Source: Roseovarius sp.
GTDB taxonomy: Bacteria; Pseudomonadota; Alphaproteobacteria; Rhodobacterales; Rhodobacteraceae
NCBI GenBank assembly: GCA_007125415.1
Contig: SLDH01000063.1
Location: 1 to 20,852, forward strand
Reading direction: 5' to 3'
DNA length: 20,852 nt
Shown: positions 7,407 through 15,709 of the stretch, piece by piece
How the letters are laid out: each line of letters starts with the position of its first letter
Numbering within the stretch: position 1 is the stretch's first letter
Notes under the pieces: generated by a model
What the model saw: only the letters and a program-made list of their open reading frames with translations
Database searches by the model: none
What the model was told of the DNA's origin: nothing
Made by a program: the position numbers and the translations under genes

Positions 7407-7545
7407 GGCGCTGTGGTTACACCGCATCGGGGCCGGATTCCACTGCGGTCTTGCAGGTTTGGCGCGCTCCGGCAAGGCGCATGCCGGCGCGGGACCTGCC
7501 TTGCCTGTCGTGTCTTTTGCTGCTTTTGTTTCCGGTCAGCGCCAG

Positions 7546-7551
7546 TATAAC
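7546..7551 (+). promoter_or_regulatory. Possible -10 element for the MCE lipid-transport operon
   Basis: TATAAC at 7546-7551 is a good -10 hexamer 45 bases before the first gene of the operon. No convincing -35 is seen; CTTTTG 17 bases upstream is poor. The divergent interval 7407-7595 otherwise holds nothing I can identify. Confidence 0.25.
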
Positions 7552-7595
7552 GTGCAAGGGGAAAATGTCAGATCGCTGAAAGAACAGGGACTTCA

Positions 7596-8729
7596 ATGTC
7601 GCAGGCCGCAGAAGCTCTAGGCGATATCCGCATCAGTGAGGACGGCGGCTGGCGTGAACTGGCGCTTTCCGGCGCGCTTACCGTGCGAACGCTCGGGCGT
7701 CTTCAGCCCGAGCTCGAGGCGCTTTCGCCGGCGGACACGCGTATCGACCTGGCGGGCGTGGACCGGATCGACACTGCCGGTGCCTGGGCCATCGCCAAGC
7801 TGCAACAACGCCTTTCCGAGGCCGGATCACGCAGCGAGTTGCAGGGGGCTGCGGAGGCGCATGCGCAACTTCTGGAGACCGTCCGCACCTCGCTCCCGGA
7901 TATCATGCCGGAAACCGTCCGCCCGAAGAGCTGGAACGACAGGCTGGAGGCCTTGGGCCGCCGCATCGCCTCGGCCGGGGTGTTTGCCGCGGAAATGAGC
8001 GGCTATCTTGGGATCTTTCTCGCCCGACTGGGCAGATCGCTTTTTCATCCGCGCGAATTTCGCCTTACCGCACTCGTGCATCACTGCCAGGAGGTGGGGC
8101 TGCGCGCCGTTCCCATCGTGTCGCTGATGGCGTTTCTCATCGGTGTCGTGCTGGCCTTTCAGGGGTCGGCACAGCTCAGGCAGTTCGGAGCCGAGGTCTT
8201 CGTGGTCGATCTCATCGCCATTTCGATCCTGCGGGAACTGGGCATCCTGCTGACCGCAATCATCGTTGCGGGCCGCACGGCCTCGGCCTTCACCGCTGCC
8301 ATCGGCTCCATGAAGATGCGCGAGGAAATCGATGCCATGCGCACGCTTGGGATCGATCCGGCAATGGCACTTTTCGTGCCGCGCATTCTGGCGCTGCTGT
8401 TGATGTTGCCGATTCTCGGCCTCATCGCGAATGTGATGGGGCTTCTGGGCGGGGGGATCATGTCCTGGATCGAACTGGGTATTTCACCAGCGATGTTCAC
8501 CACCCGGCTCGTGCAGGACACGGCCATCTCCCATCTGGTCGTGGGTATGGTCAAGGCACCCGTATTCGCGCTGATCATCGGGATCGTGGGCTGTCATGCC
8601 GGCATGAAGGTGGGCAGCAATGCCGAATCGCTGGGCCGCATGACATCGAGTGCGGTTGTCACGGCGATCTTTGCGGTCATCGTCACCGATGCTATGTTTT
8701 CCGTGTTCTTTGCGCAGATCGGCTACTGA
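7596..8729 (+). CDS. mlaE: STAS-MlaE fusion: MCE-type lipid ABC transporter permease
   Basis: The protein has 377 residues. The first 100 or so form a STAS domain like MlaB, with the strand IDLAGVDRIDTAGAWAI (50-66) carrying the conserved Asp-Thr at 59-60. From about residue 150 follows an MlaE/YrbE permease with its signatures: an amphipathic helix FRLTALVHHCQEVG, the RELGILLTAIIVAGRTAS segment (213-230), the EEIDAMRTLGIDP coupling motif (243-255) and several membrane spans to the C-terminus. It is the inner-membrane channel of a phospholipid transporter. Its stop overlaps the MlaF start (TGATG at 8727-8731). Fusion of the STAS regulator to the permease replaces the separate MlaB of enterobacteria. 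GGGACTTCA before the ATG is a modest ribosome site. Confidence 0.9.
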   Translation: MSQAAEALGDIRISEDGGWRELALSGALTVRTLGRLQPELEALSPADTRIDLAGVDRIDTAGAWAIAKLQQRLSEAGSRSELQGAAEAHAQLLETVRTSLPDIMPETVRPKSWNDRLEALGRRIASAGVFAAEMSGYLGIFLARLGRSLFHPREFRLTALVHHCQEVGLRAVPIVSLMAFLIGVVLAFQGSAQLRQFGAEVFVVDLIAISILRELGILLTAIIVAGRTASAFTAAIGSMKMREEIDAMRTLGIDPAMALFVPRILALLLMLPILGLIANVMGLLGGGIMSWIELGISPAMFTTRLVQDTAISHLVVGMVKAPVFALIIGIVGCHAGMKVGSNAESLGRMTSSAVVTAIFAVIVTDAMFSVFFAQIGY

Positions 8730-9508
8730 TGGACAAAGAGGCGATCATTTCCCTGCGCGGCATCCGCAACCAGTTCGGGCGGCATGTCGTGCACGAGAAT
8801 CTCGATCTCGATGTGTGGCCCGGCGAGGTTCTGGGCGTTGTCGGCGGGTCGGGCACGGGCAAGTCCGTGCTCTTGCGCACCATCGTCGGGCTGCGGCGGC
8901 CTCAGGCGGGCAGCATCGAGATGTTCGGCATTGATGCGCTGAACGCCAGTGAGGAACAGCGCATCGCGATTGACCGGCGAAACGGTGTCATGTTCCAGGA
9001 TGGGGCCTTGTTTTCCTCGCTCACCGTGCGCGAGAATGTGGAGGTGCCATTGCGTGTCATCCCGGACCTCGGCACCGAACTGCGCGAGGCGCTGGCGGAT
9101 CTCAAGATCTCCATGTCGGGCTTGCCGTGGAAGGCGGGTGACAACTACCCGTCCGAGCTTTCAGGCGGAATGCGTAAACGCGCAGGCCTTGCCCGGGCCC
9201 TGGCGCTCGATCCGGAGATCGTCTTTCTCGATGAGCCTACCGCCGGGCTTGATCCGATCGGGGCATCGGATTTCGATACATTGATCAAGGGATTGTCTCG
9301 GCAACTGGGGCTCACGGTGTTTCTTGTCACGCATGATCTTGATACGCTTCATGCAACCTGCGACCGTATCGCCGTGCTCGCCGAAAAACGCGTCCTCGTG
9401 ACCGGCACGATGTCGGAAATGCTGGAAGTCGATCATCCATGGGTGCATGAGTATTTCCATGGCCCCCGCGCCCGCGCCGCGATTGAAGCCAAGGACAGGA
9501 CCGACTGA
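8729..9508 (+). CDS. mlaF: MlaF-type ATP-binding subunit of MCE lipid transporter
   Basis: The protein has 259 residues with a complete ABC ATPase set: Walker A GGSGTGKS (39-46), Q-loop Gln90, signature LSGGM (144-148), Walker B IVFLDEP (164-170) with catalytic Glu169, D-loop GLDP, and switch histidine His202 in LVTHD. The MFQDGALFSSLTVREN block after the Q-loop is typical of MlaF/Ttg2A proteins. It powers lipid movement through the MlaE permease on the cytoplasmic face. The ATG shares one base with the MlaE stop, and the MlaD-like gene starts 3 bases after its own stop, so the genes are almost certainly co-translated. Length matches the family. Confidence 0.93.
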   Translation: MDKEAIISLRGIRNQFGRHVVHENLDLDVWPGEVLGVVGGSGTGKSVLLRTIVGLRRPQAGSIEMFGIDALNASEEQRIAIDRRNGVMFQDGALFSSLTVRENVEVPLRVIPDLGTELREALADLKISMSGLPWKAGDNYPSELSGGMRKRAGLARALALDPEIVFLDEPTAGLDPIGASDFDTLIKGLSRQLGLTVFLVTHDLDTLHATCDRIAVLAEKRVLVTGTMSEMLEVDHPWVHEYFHGPRARAAIEAKDRTD

Positions 9509-9511
9509 GAT

Positions 9512-11242
9512 ATGGAAACACGTGCAAATTATGTCCTGATCGGCGCGTTCGCCCTGGCTGGCTTTCTCGGGATGCTGGGCTTCTTTCTGTGGTTCGCGCA
9601 GTTCCAGCTCGATCAGCAGTTCGACTACTACGATGTTCGCTTCACTTCCGTTTCGGGCCTCTCGCGCGCCTCTGATGTGCGATTTGCCGGGCTGCCCGTC
9701 GGACAGGTCGTCTCCGTGCAGCTTTCGCCGGATCAGGATGGTACGGTTCTGGTGCGGCTGGAGGTAGCAGGCGATACGCCGGTGCGGACGGATAGTGTGG
9801 CAACCATTGAGACCATGGGGGTGACGGGCGTTTCCTTTGTCGGCATCTCCGCGGGAAATGCCAGTTCCCCGCTCCTGGAAGCCGACGGGGATGTGCCGGA
9901 AATCGAGGCTGGCCGCTCGGTGCTCCAGACACTCTCCGAGGATGCGCCGAAAGTGGTGGAAGAAGCCGTGAAGGTGATGCAGGAGCTCGGCGATTTGCTG
10001 AGCGGCGAAAACCAGCAGAAGGTTCAGCGAATACTCGATAATCTGGCCGATGCTTCCGATGATATCGCCAAGACGCTGTCCGAATTCTCCGGGATTGGCG
10101 ATACGGTGAAAGTGGTCAGCGCGGATATCACCGCCTTCACCAATCAGCTCGAACCCGTGATCACCAGCGTCAAGGGCACGCTGGACACGCTCGACGAGAC
10201 GCTGACATCGGTCACCGGCCTCACCGGCCGCGTGGAGACCTCGCTGGATGAGGCCGACGCGACACTGAAAAGCGGGCGCGGCGCGCTCGATGCGGCACAG
10301 GCCTACATCACCGGCGATCTTGCAGCACTCACCAGCGATCTGAGCACCACCAGCCGTGAGGTCCGCGATCAGACCGATGTTCTGGTGTCGGATGCGCGCG
10401 ACATGATCGGGCAGTTCTTCGCGGCCGGCACTGCCGCCACCGAGCGTCTGACCGAAGCCCGGAAGACCCTGCTGGATGCCGATGACGCCATCGACAAGCT
10501 GAGCGATGCGCTGGCAAGCATCGACAAGGCAGCATCCTCCTTCGAGGGGCTGATCACCGATGATGGTGCCGCACTCGTTGCCGAAACCCGCGAAATGATC
10601 GACAGCGCCAAATCCGCCGTTGCAGCTGTCAACCAGGTTGCACAGGATGATCTGCCGGTGATCGCCGATGACATTCGCGACGCCACGGATACGGTAAAAC
10701 GTGTTGTCGCGCAGGTCGGCGACGATCTGACCAATGCCGGCGGCCGGATCGACGAGATTACCGATGAAGCGCTCAAGACCATGGCGCAGGTGACGGAGAC
10801 CTTCGCCAATGCCAATGAAACCCTCAGCGCCATTGATGCGGCCATGACCACCGGCGAACGCACGCTCGGCGCCGCCGAACGTGTGTTCAACGATGTCGAG
10901 ACGATCCTCGATGATGATGTCTCGCAGATCACCTCCGATCTGCGCAACCTGCTGCAGCAGCTTGATGGTGCCGTGGCGCAGGTCTCCGATGATCTGCCCG
11001 CGATCTCCAGTGATCTGCGCAGCGCCGCCGATGCCGCCAACGAGGCTTTCAGAGAGGTCACACGGATGGTGTCGCGCTCTGCGCCCTCGATCGAAGAATT
11101 CGCCGGCCCGGGATTGCAGCAATACACGCAGCTGGCCCGCGAAACCCGGTCTCTCATTTCCAATCTCGAAGCGCTGACGCGTCAGATCCAGCGTGATCCT
11201 GCGCGGTTCTTCCTCAGCCGTCAAACACCGGAGTTCCGTTGA
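9512..11242 (+). CDS. mlaD: Long MlaD-like MCE protein with extended helical tail
   Basis: This 576-residue protein has one N-terminal membrane span (about 8-30), then one MCE domain (about 39-115) with the LSRASDVRFAGLPVGQV motif and a TMGVTGVSFVGI strand. The remaining 450 residues are rich in Ala, Asp, Thr and Leu with heptad-like spacing and recurring blocks of the form DDLP-x-I-x-x-D-I/L-R. It ends in a proline-aromatic segment RDPARFFLSRQTPEFR. Classical MlaD is under 200 residues, so this one has a long periplasmic helical extension, more like mycobacterial Mce or PqiB proteins, which form tubes reaching toward the outer membrane. It sits between MlaF and the PqiC-like lipoprotein, whose ATG overlaps its stop. 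Confidence 0.9.
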   Translation: METRANYVLIGAFALAGFLGMLGFFLWFAQFQLDQQFDYYDVRFTSVSGLSRASDVRFAGLPVGQVVSVQLSPDQDGTVLVRLEVAGDTPVRTDSVATIETMGVTGVSFVGISAGNASSPLLEADGDVPEIEAGRSVLQTLSEDAPKVVEEAVKVMQELGDLLSGENQQKVQRILDNLADASDDIAKTLSEFSGIGDTVKVVSADITAFTNQLEPVITSVKGTLDTLDETLTSVTGLTGRVETSLDEADATLKSGRGALDAAQAYITGDLAALTSDLSTTSREVRDQTDVLVSDARDMIGQFFAAGTAATERLTEARKTLLDADDAIDKLSDALASIDKAASSFEGLITDDGAALVAETREMIDSAKSAVAAVNQVAQDDLPVIADDIRDATDTVKRVVAQVGDDLTNAGGRIDEITDEALKTMAQVTETFANANETLSAIDAAMTTGERTLGAAERVFNDVETILDDDVSQITSDLRNLLQQLDGAVAQVSDDLPAISSDLRSAADAANEAFREVTRMVSRSAPSIEEFAGPGLQQYTQLARETRSLISNLEALTRQIQRDPARFFLSRQTPEFR

Positions 11243-11874
11243 TGATGCCCTTTCGCAGTGCTGCCTTGATCCTGTCTGCCCTGATCCTGGGCGGCTGTGC
11301 GGCGATCTCTTCTCTCAACGAGGCCGCGTCGCCCTTGCGGGCCTATGAACTGCGCGCCCCGGTCGATGCGCCGGCCGTGCGCGGCAGCCTGGCGCGCGAC
11401 CTCGTGATCGAAACCCCGACGGCGAGCGGTGCGCTCGATACCGACCGCATACTGATCCGCCCGGACCCGTTTCAGGCGGCCTATCTTCCCGGCGCTGGCT
11501 GGACGGATACCGCCCCCGTCATGCTGCAGAATCTGATGGTGCGCAGCTTTGAAGACACGAATGCCCTGCGCTATGTGGGCCGCAGGCCACTCGTCGGAAC
11601 GGCGGATTATCTGCTGGTCTCAGAACTGACCGATTTTCAGGCCGAGCTGGGCCCCGACGAGACCAGCGTAACGACACGCGTCCGCCTGACAGCGCGGCTC
11701 TTGCGCGAAGCGGATGGGCGGATCCTCGGCAGCCGCACCATCCAGTTCACCGCGCCTGCCGCATCGACCGACCCCTCAGCCGTGGTCGCCGGCTTCAACA
11801 CCGCTACCACCGCCGCCCTGCAGGACCTGACGGTCTGGGCTCTGCGCCGGATGGGTTTGAACGTTTCAGGTTGA
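11242..11874 (+). CDS. PqiC-type ABC transport auxiliary lipoprotein
   Basis: The protein has 210 residues. A lipoprotein signal sequence ends in the lipobox LGGC with Cys19 as the predicted lipidated residue, followed by Ala, which does not signal retention in the inner membrane. The mature domain matches the ABC_trans_aux (PqiC/YmbA) family: an ELRAP opening, the ILIRPDPFQAAYLPGAGWTD block around residues 73-92, and the ending ALQDLTVWALRRM. PqiC is an outer-membrane lipoprotein that receives the end of the PqiB tube. Here it closes the operon after the long MlaD, taking the place normally held by a soluble MlaC carrier. I chose the ATG at 11242 because it overlaps the preceding stop (TGATG); a second ATG follows immediately. 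Confidence 0.88.
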   Translation: MMPFRSAALILSALILGGCAAISSLNEAASPLRAYELRAPVDAPAVRGSLARDLVIETPTASGALDTDRILIRPDPFQAAYLPGAGWTDTAPVMLQNLMVRSFEDTNALRYVGRRPLVGTADYLLVSELTDFQAELGPDETSVTTRVRLTARLLREADGRILGSRTIQFTAPAASTDPSAVVAGFNTATTAALQDLTVWALRRMGLNVSG

Positions 11875-11914
11875 CGGCTTCGGCACTGATGCTTTCATGA
11901 GGCGGTGCATCGCT

Positions 11915-11964
11915 CCTGCGGACATCACCATCACCCGATCTGGCAACCACGGGGTGTCCGCAGG
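11915..11964 (+). other. Long stem with 30-base loop between convergent operons
   Basis: CCTGCGGACA (11915-11924) and TGTCCGCAGG (11955-11964) are perfect 10-base inverted arms around a 30-base loop, extendable by a few more pairs inside. It lies 40 bases after the lipoprotein stop and about 100 bases from the pyrD stop on the other strand. It has no T-run, so it is not a standard intrinsic terminator; it could be a transcript-end stabiliser for either operon or a small structured RNA. Confidence 0.45.
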
Positions 11965-11980
11965 GCTGGTCCACCCTTCA

Positions 11981-11995
11981 TTTTGCCAAAAATAC
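11981..11995 (+). repeat. Partial copy of dispersed intergenic repeat
   Basis: TTTTGCCAAAAATAC resembles the TTGGCAAAAATAC part of the repeat at 18665 with one base changed in the core, but lacks the GC-rich half. It lies in the 194-base interval between the lipoprotein and pyrD. Confidence 0.3.
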
Positions 11996-12068
11996 TCATG
12001 ACCCCGTCAGCAGGATGGGCCGACATCCGATCAGAGGGCGAAGCGCACCGGATCGCCCGGCCTCCCGA

Positions 12069-13127
12069 TCACAGCCAGGCCTCGCGCCCGGTGCCCACCG
12101 CGTCGGCCACATTGGCAAACCCGTCCGCCTCGAGCCGCGCCTCCAGCCCTTGCAGAATGCGCGGCACCAGCGACAGGCCCTGATAGGCCAGCGCGGTGTA
12201 AAGCTGCACGGCGGTGGCGCCCGCGCGGATCTTGGCATAGGCATCCTCGGCCGAGCCGATACCGCCCACGCCGATGAGCGGCATCCGGCCGGCCGTGAGC
12301 GACGAGAGTTTCGCAAGCACCTGTGTCGAGCGTTGAAAAACCGGTGCGCCGGAGAGCCCGCCCGCCTCTGCACGGTGGGCACCGGTCAGCCCGTCGCGCG
12401 CAAGCGTGGTATTGGTGGCGATGATCCCCGCCACGCCGCCTTGCCGTGCCACATCCGCAATCTCCGAGAGGGCCGCATCGCTCAGGTCCGGCGCGATCTT
12501 GAGAAAGACCGGGATGGACCGCGCCAGCCAGTCGCGCGCCTCCATCACACCCGCCAGCAGCGCGGCAAGTGCCTCGGCGCCTTGCAGATCCCGCAGGTTT
12601 TCGGTGTTTGGAGAAGAGACATTGACCGTGGCGAAATCCAGATGCGGCCCGCAATGCGCCAGCACGCGGACGAAATCCTCGGCGCGGTCCGCGCTGTCCT
12701 TGTTGGCCCCGAGATTGAGCCCGATCACCGCCCCTGCCGGGCGGGCCGACAAGGCCTGGTACGCAGCTTCCATCCCGGCATTGTTGAAGCCGAAGCGGTT
12801 GATCACGGCCCCGTCCTCCGGCAGGCGGAAAAGGCGCGGACGCGGATTGCCGGGCTGGGGGCGCGGGGTGATGGCCCCCACTTCGAGAAACCCGAAGCCT
12901 GCCCGCGAAAGCGGGGTGAGCGCCTCGGCATTCTTGTCGAACCCCGCAGCGAGGCCCACGGGGTTGGGAAGGGAAAGCCCTGCCAGCGCCGTGGCCAGAC
13001 GCGGCGATGTAAGGGGCCCCGGCGCAGGGCCGAGCCCGAGCCGCAGTGCGCGAAGGGCAAGCCCATGGGCGCGCTCCGGATCCATCCGGCGCAGCAAGGC
13101 AAGCCCTGCGCGCTCGATCCTGCTCAT
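12069..13127 (-). CDS. pyrD: Dihydroorotate dehydrogenase, quinone-dependent (class 2)
   Basis: The 352-residue enzyme of de novo pyrimidine synthesis oxidises dihydroorotate to orotate and passes electrons through FMN to membrane quinone. Recognisable parts are the membrane-associated N-terminal helices (residues 1-30, [13 protein letters not shown]), the FMN-barrel motif [13 protein letters not shown] (58-70), the block [28 protein letters not shown] (109-116), and NVSSPNT (169-175) with the catalytic serine that marks class 2 enzymes. The late motifs ATNTT, GVGGI and YTALAYQG bind FMN phosphate. The ATG at 13127 overlaps the DUF952 stop in an ATGA, so the pair is coupled. A longer reading to 13253 would overlap DUF952 deeply and is rejected. 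Confidence 0.94.
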   Translation of the reverse strand: MSRIERAGLALLRRMDPERAHGLALRALRLGLGPAPGPLTSPRLATALAGLSLPNPVGLAAGFDKNAEALTPLSRAGFGFLEVGAITPRPQPGNPRPRLFRLPEDGAVINRFGFNNAGMEAAYQALSARPAGAVIGLNLGANKDSADRAEDFVRVLAHCGPHLDFATVNVSSPNTENLRDLQGAEALAALLAGVMEARDWLARSIPVFLKIAPDLSDAALSEIADVARQGGVAGIIATNTTLARDGLTGAHRAEAGGLSGAPVFQRSTQVLAKLSSLTAGRMPLIGVGGIGSAEDAYAKIRAGATAVQLYTALAYQGLSLVPRILQGLEARLEADGFANVADAVGTGREAWL

Positions 13128-13462
13128 GTCATGGCCTCGGGAAAGCGGTGCTGCCCGTTCACGAGCGGCAACGGTGCTGTCCAGAGCACTTCCTCGCGGG
13201 AAAGTGCGCGGTAGAGATGCGGAAAATCCGCCCCCCCGCGGGAGCGCTCCCATCGCAAGGCATCTCCCAGTGCTTCCGCCTCGACAGCCGCCAGCACCAG
13301 ATCCCCCATACCGGCAAAGTGCTTCCGGGCGGTCTCCGGGGCTTGTTCGGCGGTGGAGAAGTGAATGAAGCCGTCGGCCAGATCGACCGGCGCGCCGGAG
13401 GTGCGCCCCTCGCGTTCAAGCGCTTCCCATTCCGTGCGGCGGAAAATCTTGTAGATCAGCAT
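13124..13462 (-). CDS. DUF952 family protein
   Basis: The protein has 112 residues. It starts [14 protein letters not shown] and contains [25 protein letters not shown], then [15 protein letters not shown] and a late [11 protein letters not shown]. This is the DUF952 domain, a small cytoplasmic protein family of unknown function. In many alphaproteobacteria it lies directly before pyrD, as here, where the stop overlaps the pyrD start by 4 bases (ATGA). Its conserved D-G-FIH-S and H-LY residues suggest a ligand-binding or enzymatic pocket. I chose the ATG at 13462; an upstream in-frame GTG at 13498 adds 12 unconserved residues. Confidence 0.85.
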   Translation of the reverse strand: MLIYKIFRRTEWEALEREGRTSGAPVDLADGFIHFSTAEQAPETARKHFAGMGDLVLAAVEAEALGDALRWERSRGGADFPHLYRALSREEVLWTAPLPLVNGQHRFPEAMT

Positions 13463-13566
13463 GCCACGCGTGATGCCCTGCGCCCCTGACCGGGTCAAGC
13501 GCTTTGAAAGGCGTGGCGCGCCTGGCCGGTGTCTGATTCTCCAAGGTTTCTGTGCAAGGTTGCCCT

Positions 13567-15449
13567 TCAGAAGGCCCTCGTGATGCCAATGAAGTGGTTG
13601 CGATAGGTCGGCTCTGACCGGCGATCCCTTGATTGCAGGGTGCCTGCGGCATCGAACACCCGGTCCACCCGTCCTTCCGTCTGGCCCAGCAGGTTGGTCG
13701 CGCTGATCGTCAGGAAGGAGTTATCGGCGATTTCGGTGCGCGTCGTCAGATCGAGCCTTGCACGCGAGGAGATGCTCTGGCGCAAGGTGCCGCCGCCGGC
13801 GAGGTTCGGGCGCTGGTTGATGGAGGAGGTCCAGTTGAGCGCAAGCCCGAAGGTCGTGTTCCATGGCCGATACTCGTAATCGAGCCCGATCCTGCCGACG
13901 AAATCAGGCTGGTCCAGAAAGGGGCGCGAACCGCCCAACGGATCATCCACCTTGGAACTTGTATAGAGCGCGCTGCCCCAGAGCGCCGCATCTGCGAGGC
14001 CCAGGTCATCAAGCGGCATCCGCCCGGACAATTCAAGCCCGTAAGCGTGGGCATCTCCGACATTCCGGGGCGTCGAGACGAAACGCCCGGTCGCGGCGTC
14101 GAAACCGGTCACAGCTTCGATCTTGTCGCCGAAGCGCCGGCCAAAGGCGTTGAGAGAGACAAAGCCGCGATCCTCGGCGAAATAGTGGTCAATGCCGAGG
14201 TTGAGCCCCCAGATCGATTCCGGGCTCTGTTCGGGGTTGCCCTGGCGGTCAGGGTTTGCAGCGCGCCATCGCGGCGTTCGCTGTTGATCTCGGCATGTTC
14301 TCGCAGGACCGCGCCGAAGCCGAGGCTCAGATCATGGGCATCGGCCTGCCATGAGAGGGTGGCCTCTGGGCGGATCAGCTCGAGATCAATTCTTTCGGTC
14401 CGCTTCTCGACCCGTGTCACCGTGCCACCTGCATCGCGGCGCTGCTCGTCGCGTCTGGTATCGGTTTTGCCCTTCTGCCAGTCCAGACCGAGCGACAGGC
14501 GCGCGGCGCTGCCCAGATCGACCTCTCAACCCGCGCGGATGCCGTAGGCGATGCGCGTACGCTCGCGTTTTTCCACGCGTGAACCCTGCCGGGTGGTCAG
14601 GTCATCGGCGAAATTCGTGCGTGTGCCGTCGCGGAACTCCTTGGTGTGGAAATAATAGGGATCAAAGGAGAGTGCGCCGCCCGCGCCCAGATCCCACGTG
14701 AAGCCCGCTGTGAGATTGATCTGCTCGAAGCGTCGCTCGCTCAACCGGCGCTCCTTGCCGGTGGGCGCTCCCAGCCCGTCAGACGATATCTCTGCTGTCG
14801 ATTCGTTGCGCTGGAACTGCTGGACAGATCCCGCAAGGCGATAGCTCAGCGCGCCCGTCTGCCCGCGGTGCAGAAGGGTGAGTTCACCAAGTTCGCCGGT
14901 ATCTTCCAGATAGCCCGCGCCGAGCCTGATCTGCGTGCCGGGGGGCAGTTCGGCCCCGCTTTTCAGCACGATGTTGACGCTGCCTGCCGCGCCGGCGCCG
15001 TCAAGGCCGGCACGCGGGGAGCGGATGATCTCGACCCTGTCCACAAGGCTGGTGGGAATGCGATCCATCTCGAAATTGCGCCGCGACTCGCCGTCGAGCA
15101 GCAGGCGGCCGTTGATCAGTACCTGCGTATATTCACCCGGCAACCCCAGAAGGCGTATCTCGCGGGTTCGGTTGGCCCCGTCGAAGGTAACCCCCGGCAG
15201 ACGGCGCAGCGGATCGCCAAAAGCCTGTTCGTTGAATTGTGAGAGCTGTTCGCTGTCGATCACCTCCATTGCATTGCGCGCGTCACGCTTGATCTGCGCT
15301 GCGCGCTGCACGGATTGCTCTATTCCCGGCAGGGTGATGTCGGGGAGCCGGAAGGTCTCCTCCATCTGTTGTGCCCCGGCATCCATGGCCAGAAGGGCAA
15401 GCCCTGATATGCCAAGTGTTCCGGCCTTGCCGGCAATCATGAAACGCAT
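13567..15449 (-). pseudogene. TonB-dependent receptor, disrupted by a stop codon and a frameshift
   Basis: Reading leftward, a signal peptide (MRFMIAGKAGTLGISGLALL, AGA-Q cleavage) and a TonB plug domain are intact, with RRLPGVTF, VLINGRLLLDGESRR, and the VDRVEIIRSPRAGLDGAGA segment. Beta-barrel strands follow. An in-frame TGA at 14526-14528 interrupts the barrel; the same frame then continues as EVDLGSAARLSLGLDWQKG to about 14250. Near 14241-14270 the sense shifts frame, continuing as DRQGNPEQSPESIWGLNLG and on to the C-terminal strand ending in Phe at 13567. Total length, 1883 bases, is not a multiple of three. The intact ancestor would have about 627 residues. The substrate (siderophore, haem, cobalamin or other) is not evident. 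Two independent lesions favour real decay over a single sequencing error. Confidence 0.85.
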
Positions 15450-15510
15450 CTCCCGCTCCCTTGAAGTGATCGACCTTCTGGCGGGAGCGCAAAGCGTTCT
15501 GGCTGAGGGT

Positions 15511-15539
15511 GTGTTAGGCGGGCGCAAGCATTGCGTCAA
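15511..15539 (-). promoter_or_regulatory. Candidate sigma-70 promoter of the TonB receptor gene
   Basis: On the minus strand TTGACG (15539-15534) and TAACAC (15516-15511) stand 17 bases apart, about 60 bases before the receptor ATG at 15449. The -35 is strong and the -10 weak. An AT-rich stretch just upstream (GATAAAATTCATC region near 15547-15559) might hold a Fur or Irr-type operator, but I see no clear consensus. Confidence 0.4.
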
Positions 15540-15613
15540 GCAATCCTGATAAAATTCATCGGAAAAACGCCATGCATGGCGTTGCCGATCTTGAGTTGCC
15601 GGTCTTGAAATGT

Positions 15614-15669
15614 GTGCGGCCCGTTGGGCCGCACGCCCTGCAACTCAGCCGGGGCAGGGCGCCCCGGCT
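15614..15669 (-). terminator. Two GC-rich hairpins downstream of the flavodoxin-like gene
   Basis: GTGCGGCCC (15614-15622) pairs with GGGCCGCAC (15626-15634) around GTT, and AGCCGGGGC (15647-15655) pairs with GCCCCGGCT (15661-15669) around 5 bases. They lie within 100 bases after the flavodoxin-like stop (15710, minus strand) and before the TonB promoter. They could end the upstream transcript, though no T-run follows either stem. Confidence 0.45.
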
Positions 15670-15672
15670 TCG

Positions 15673-15695
15673 GGTGCCTCCGGCGGGGGTATTTT
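15673..15695 (+). repeat. Dispersed intergenic repeat, copy A
   Basis: A 23-base sequence beginning GGTGCCTCCGG and ending GGTATTTT recurs exactly, in reverse orientation, at 18665-18687. The match continues less exactly into an AGAAGAAG stretch that abuts the flavodoxin-like stop codon. Repeats of this kind sit at the ends of genes in many Roseobacter-group genomes, to my knowledge. Confidence 0.7.
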
Positions 15696-15709
15696 CCCGA
15701 GAAGAAGCT

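Noticed and set aside
9161..11224. A 687-codon open frame antisense to the long MlaD gene
   Set aside because: The plus strand encodes a clear MCE protein with tight operon spacing; the antisense frame is low in recognisable motifs and arises from the repetitive Asp/Ala/Thr codons.
11905..12183. A small plus-strand frame starting after the lipid operon
   Set aside because: It runs through the hairpin and repeat and into the end of pyrD, with no ribosome site and no protein-like composition.
12015..13214. A 399-codon plus-strand frame opposite pyrD
   Set aside because: It is Arg/Gly/His-rich, without domains, and covers a full catalytic pyrD and part of DUF952 on the other strand.
14526..14528. 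The in-frame TGA in the TonB receptor as selenocysteine or programmed read-through
   Set aside because: A second lesion (frameshift) lies downstream, no SECIS-like hairpin is evident, and outer-membrane barrels do not use selenocysteine; decay explains both.
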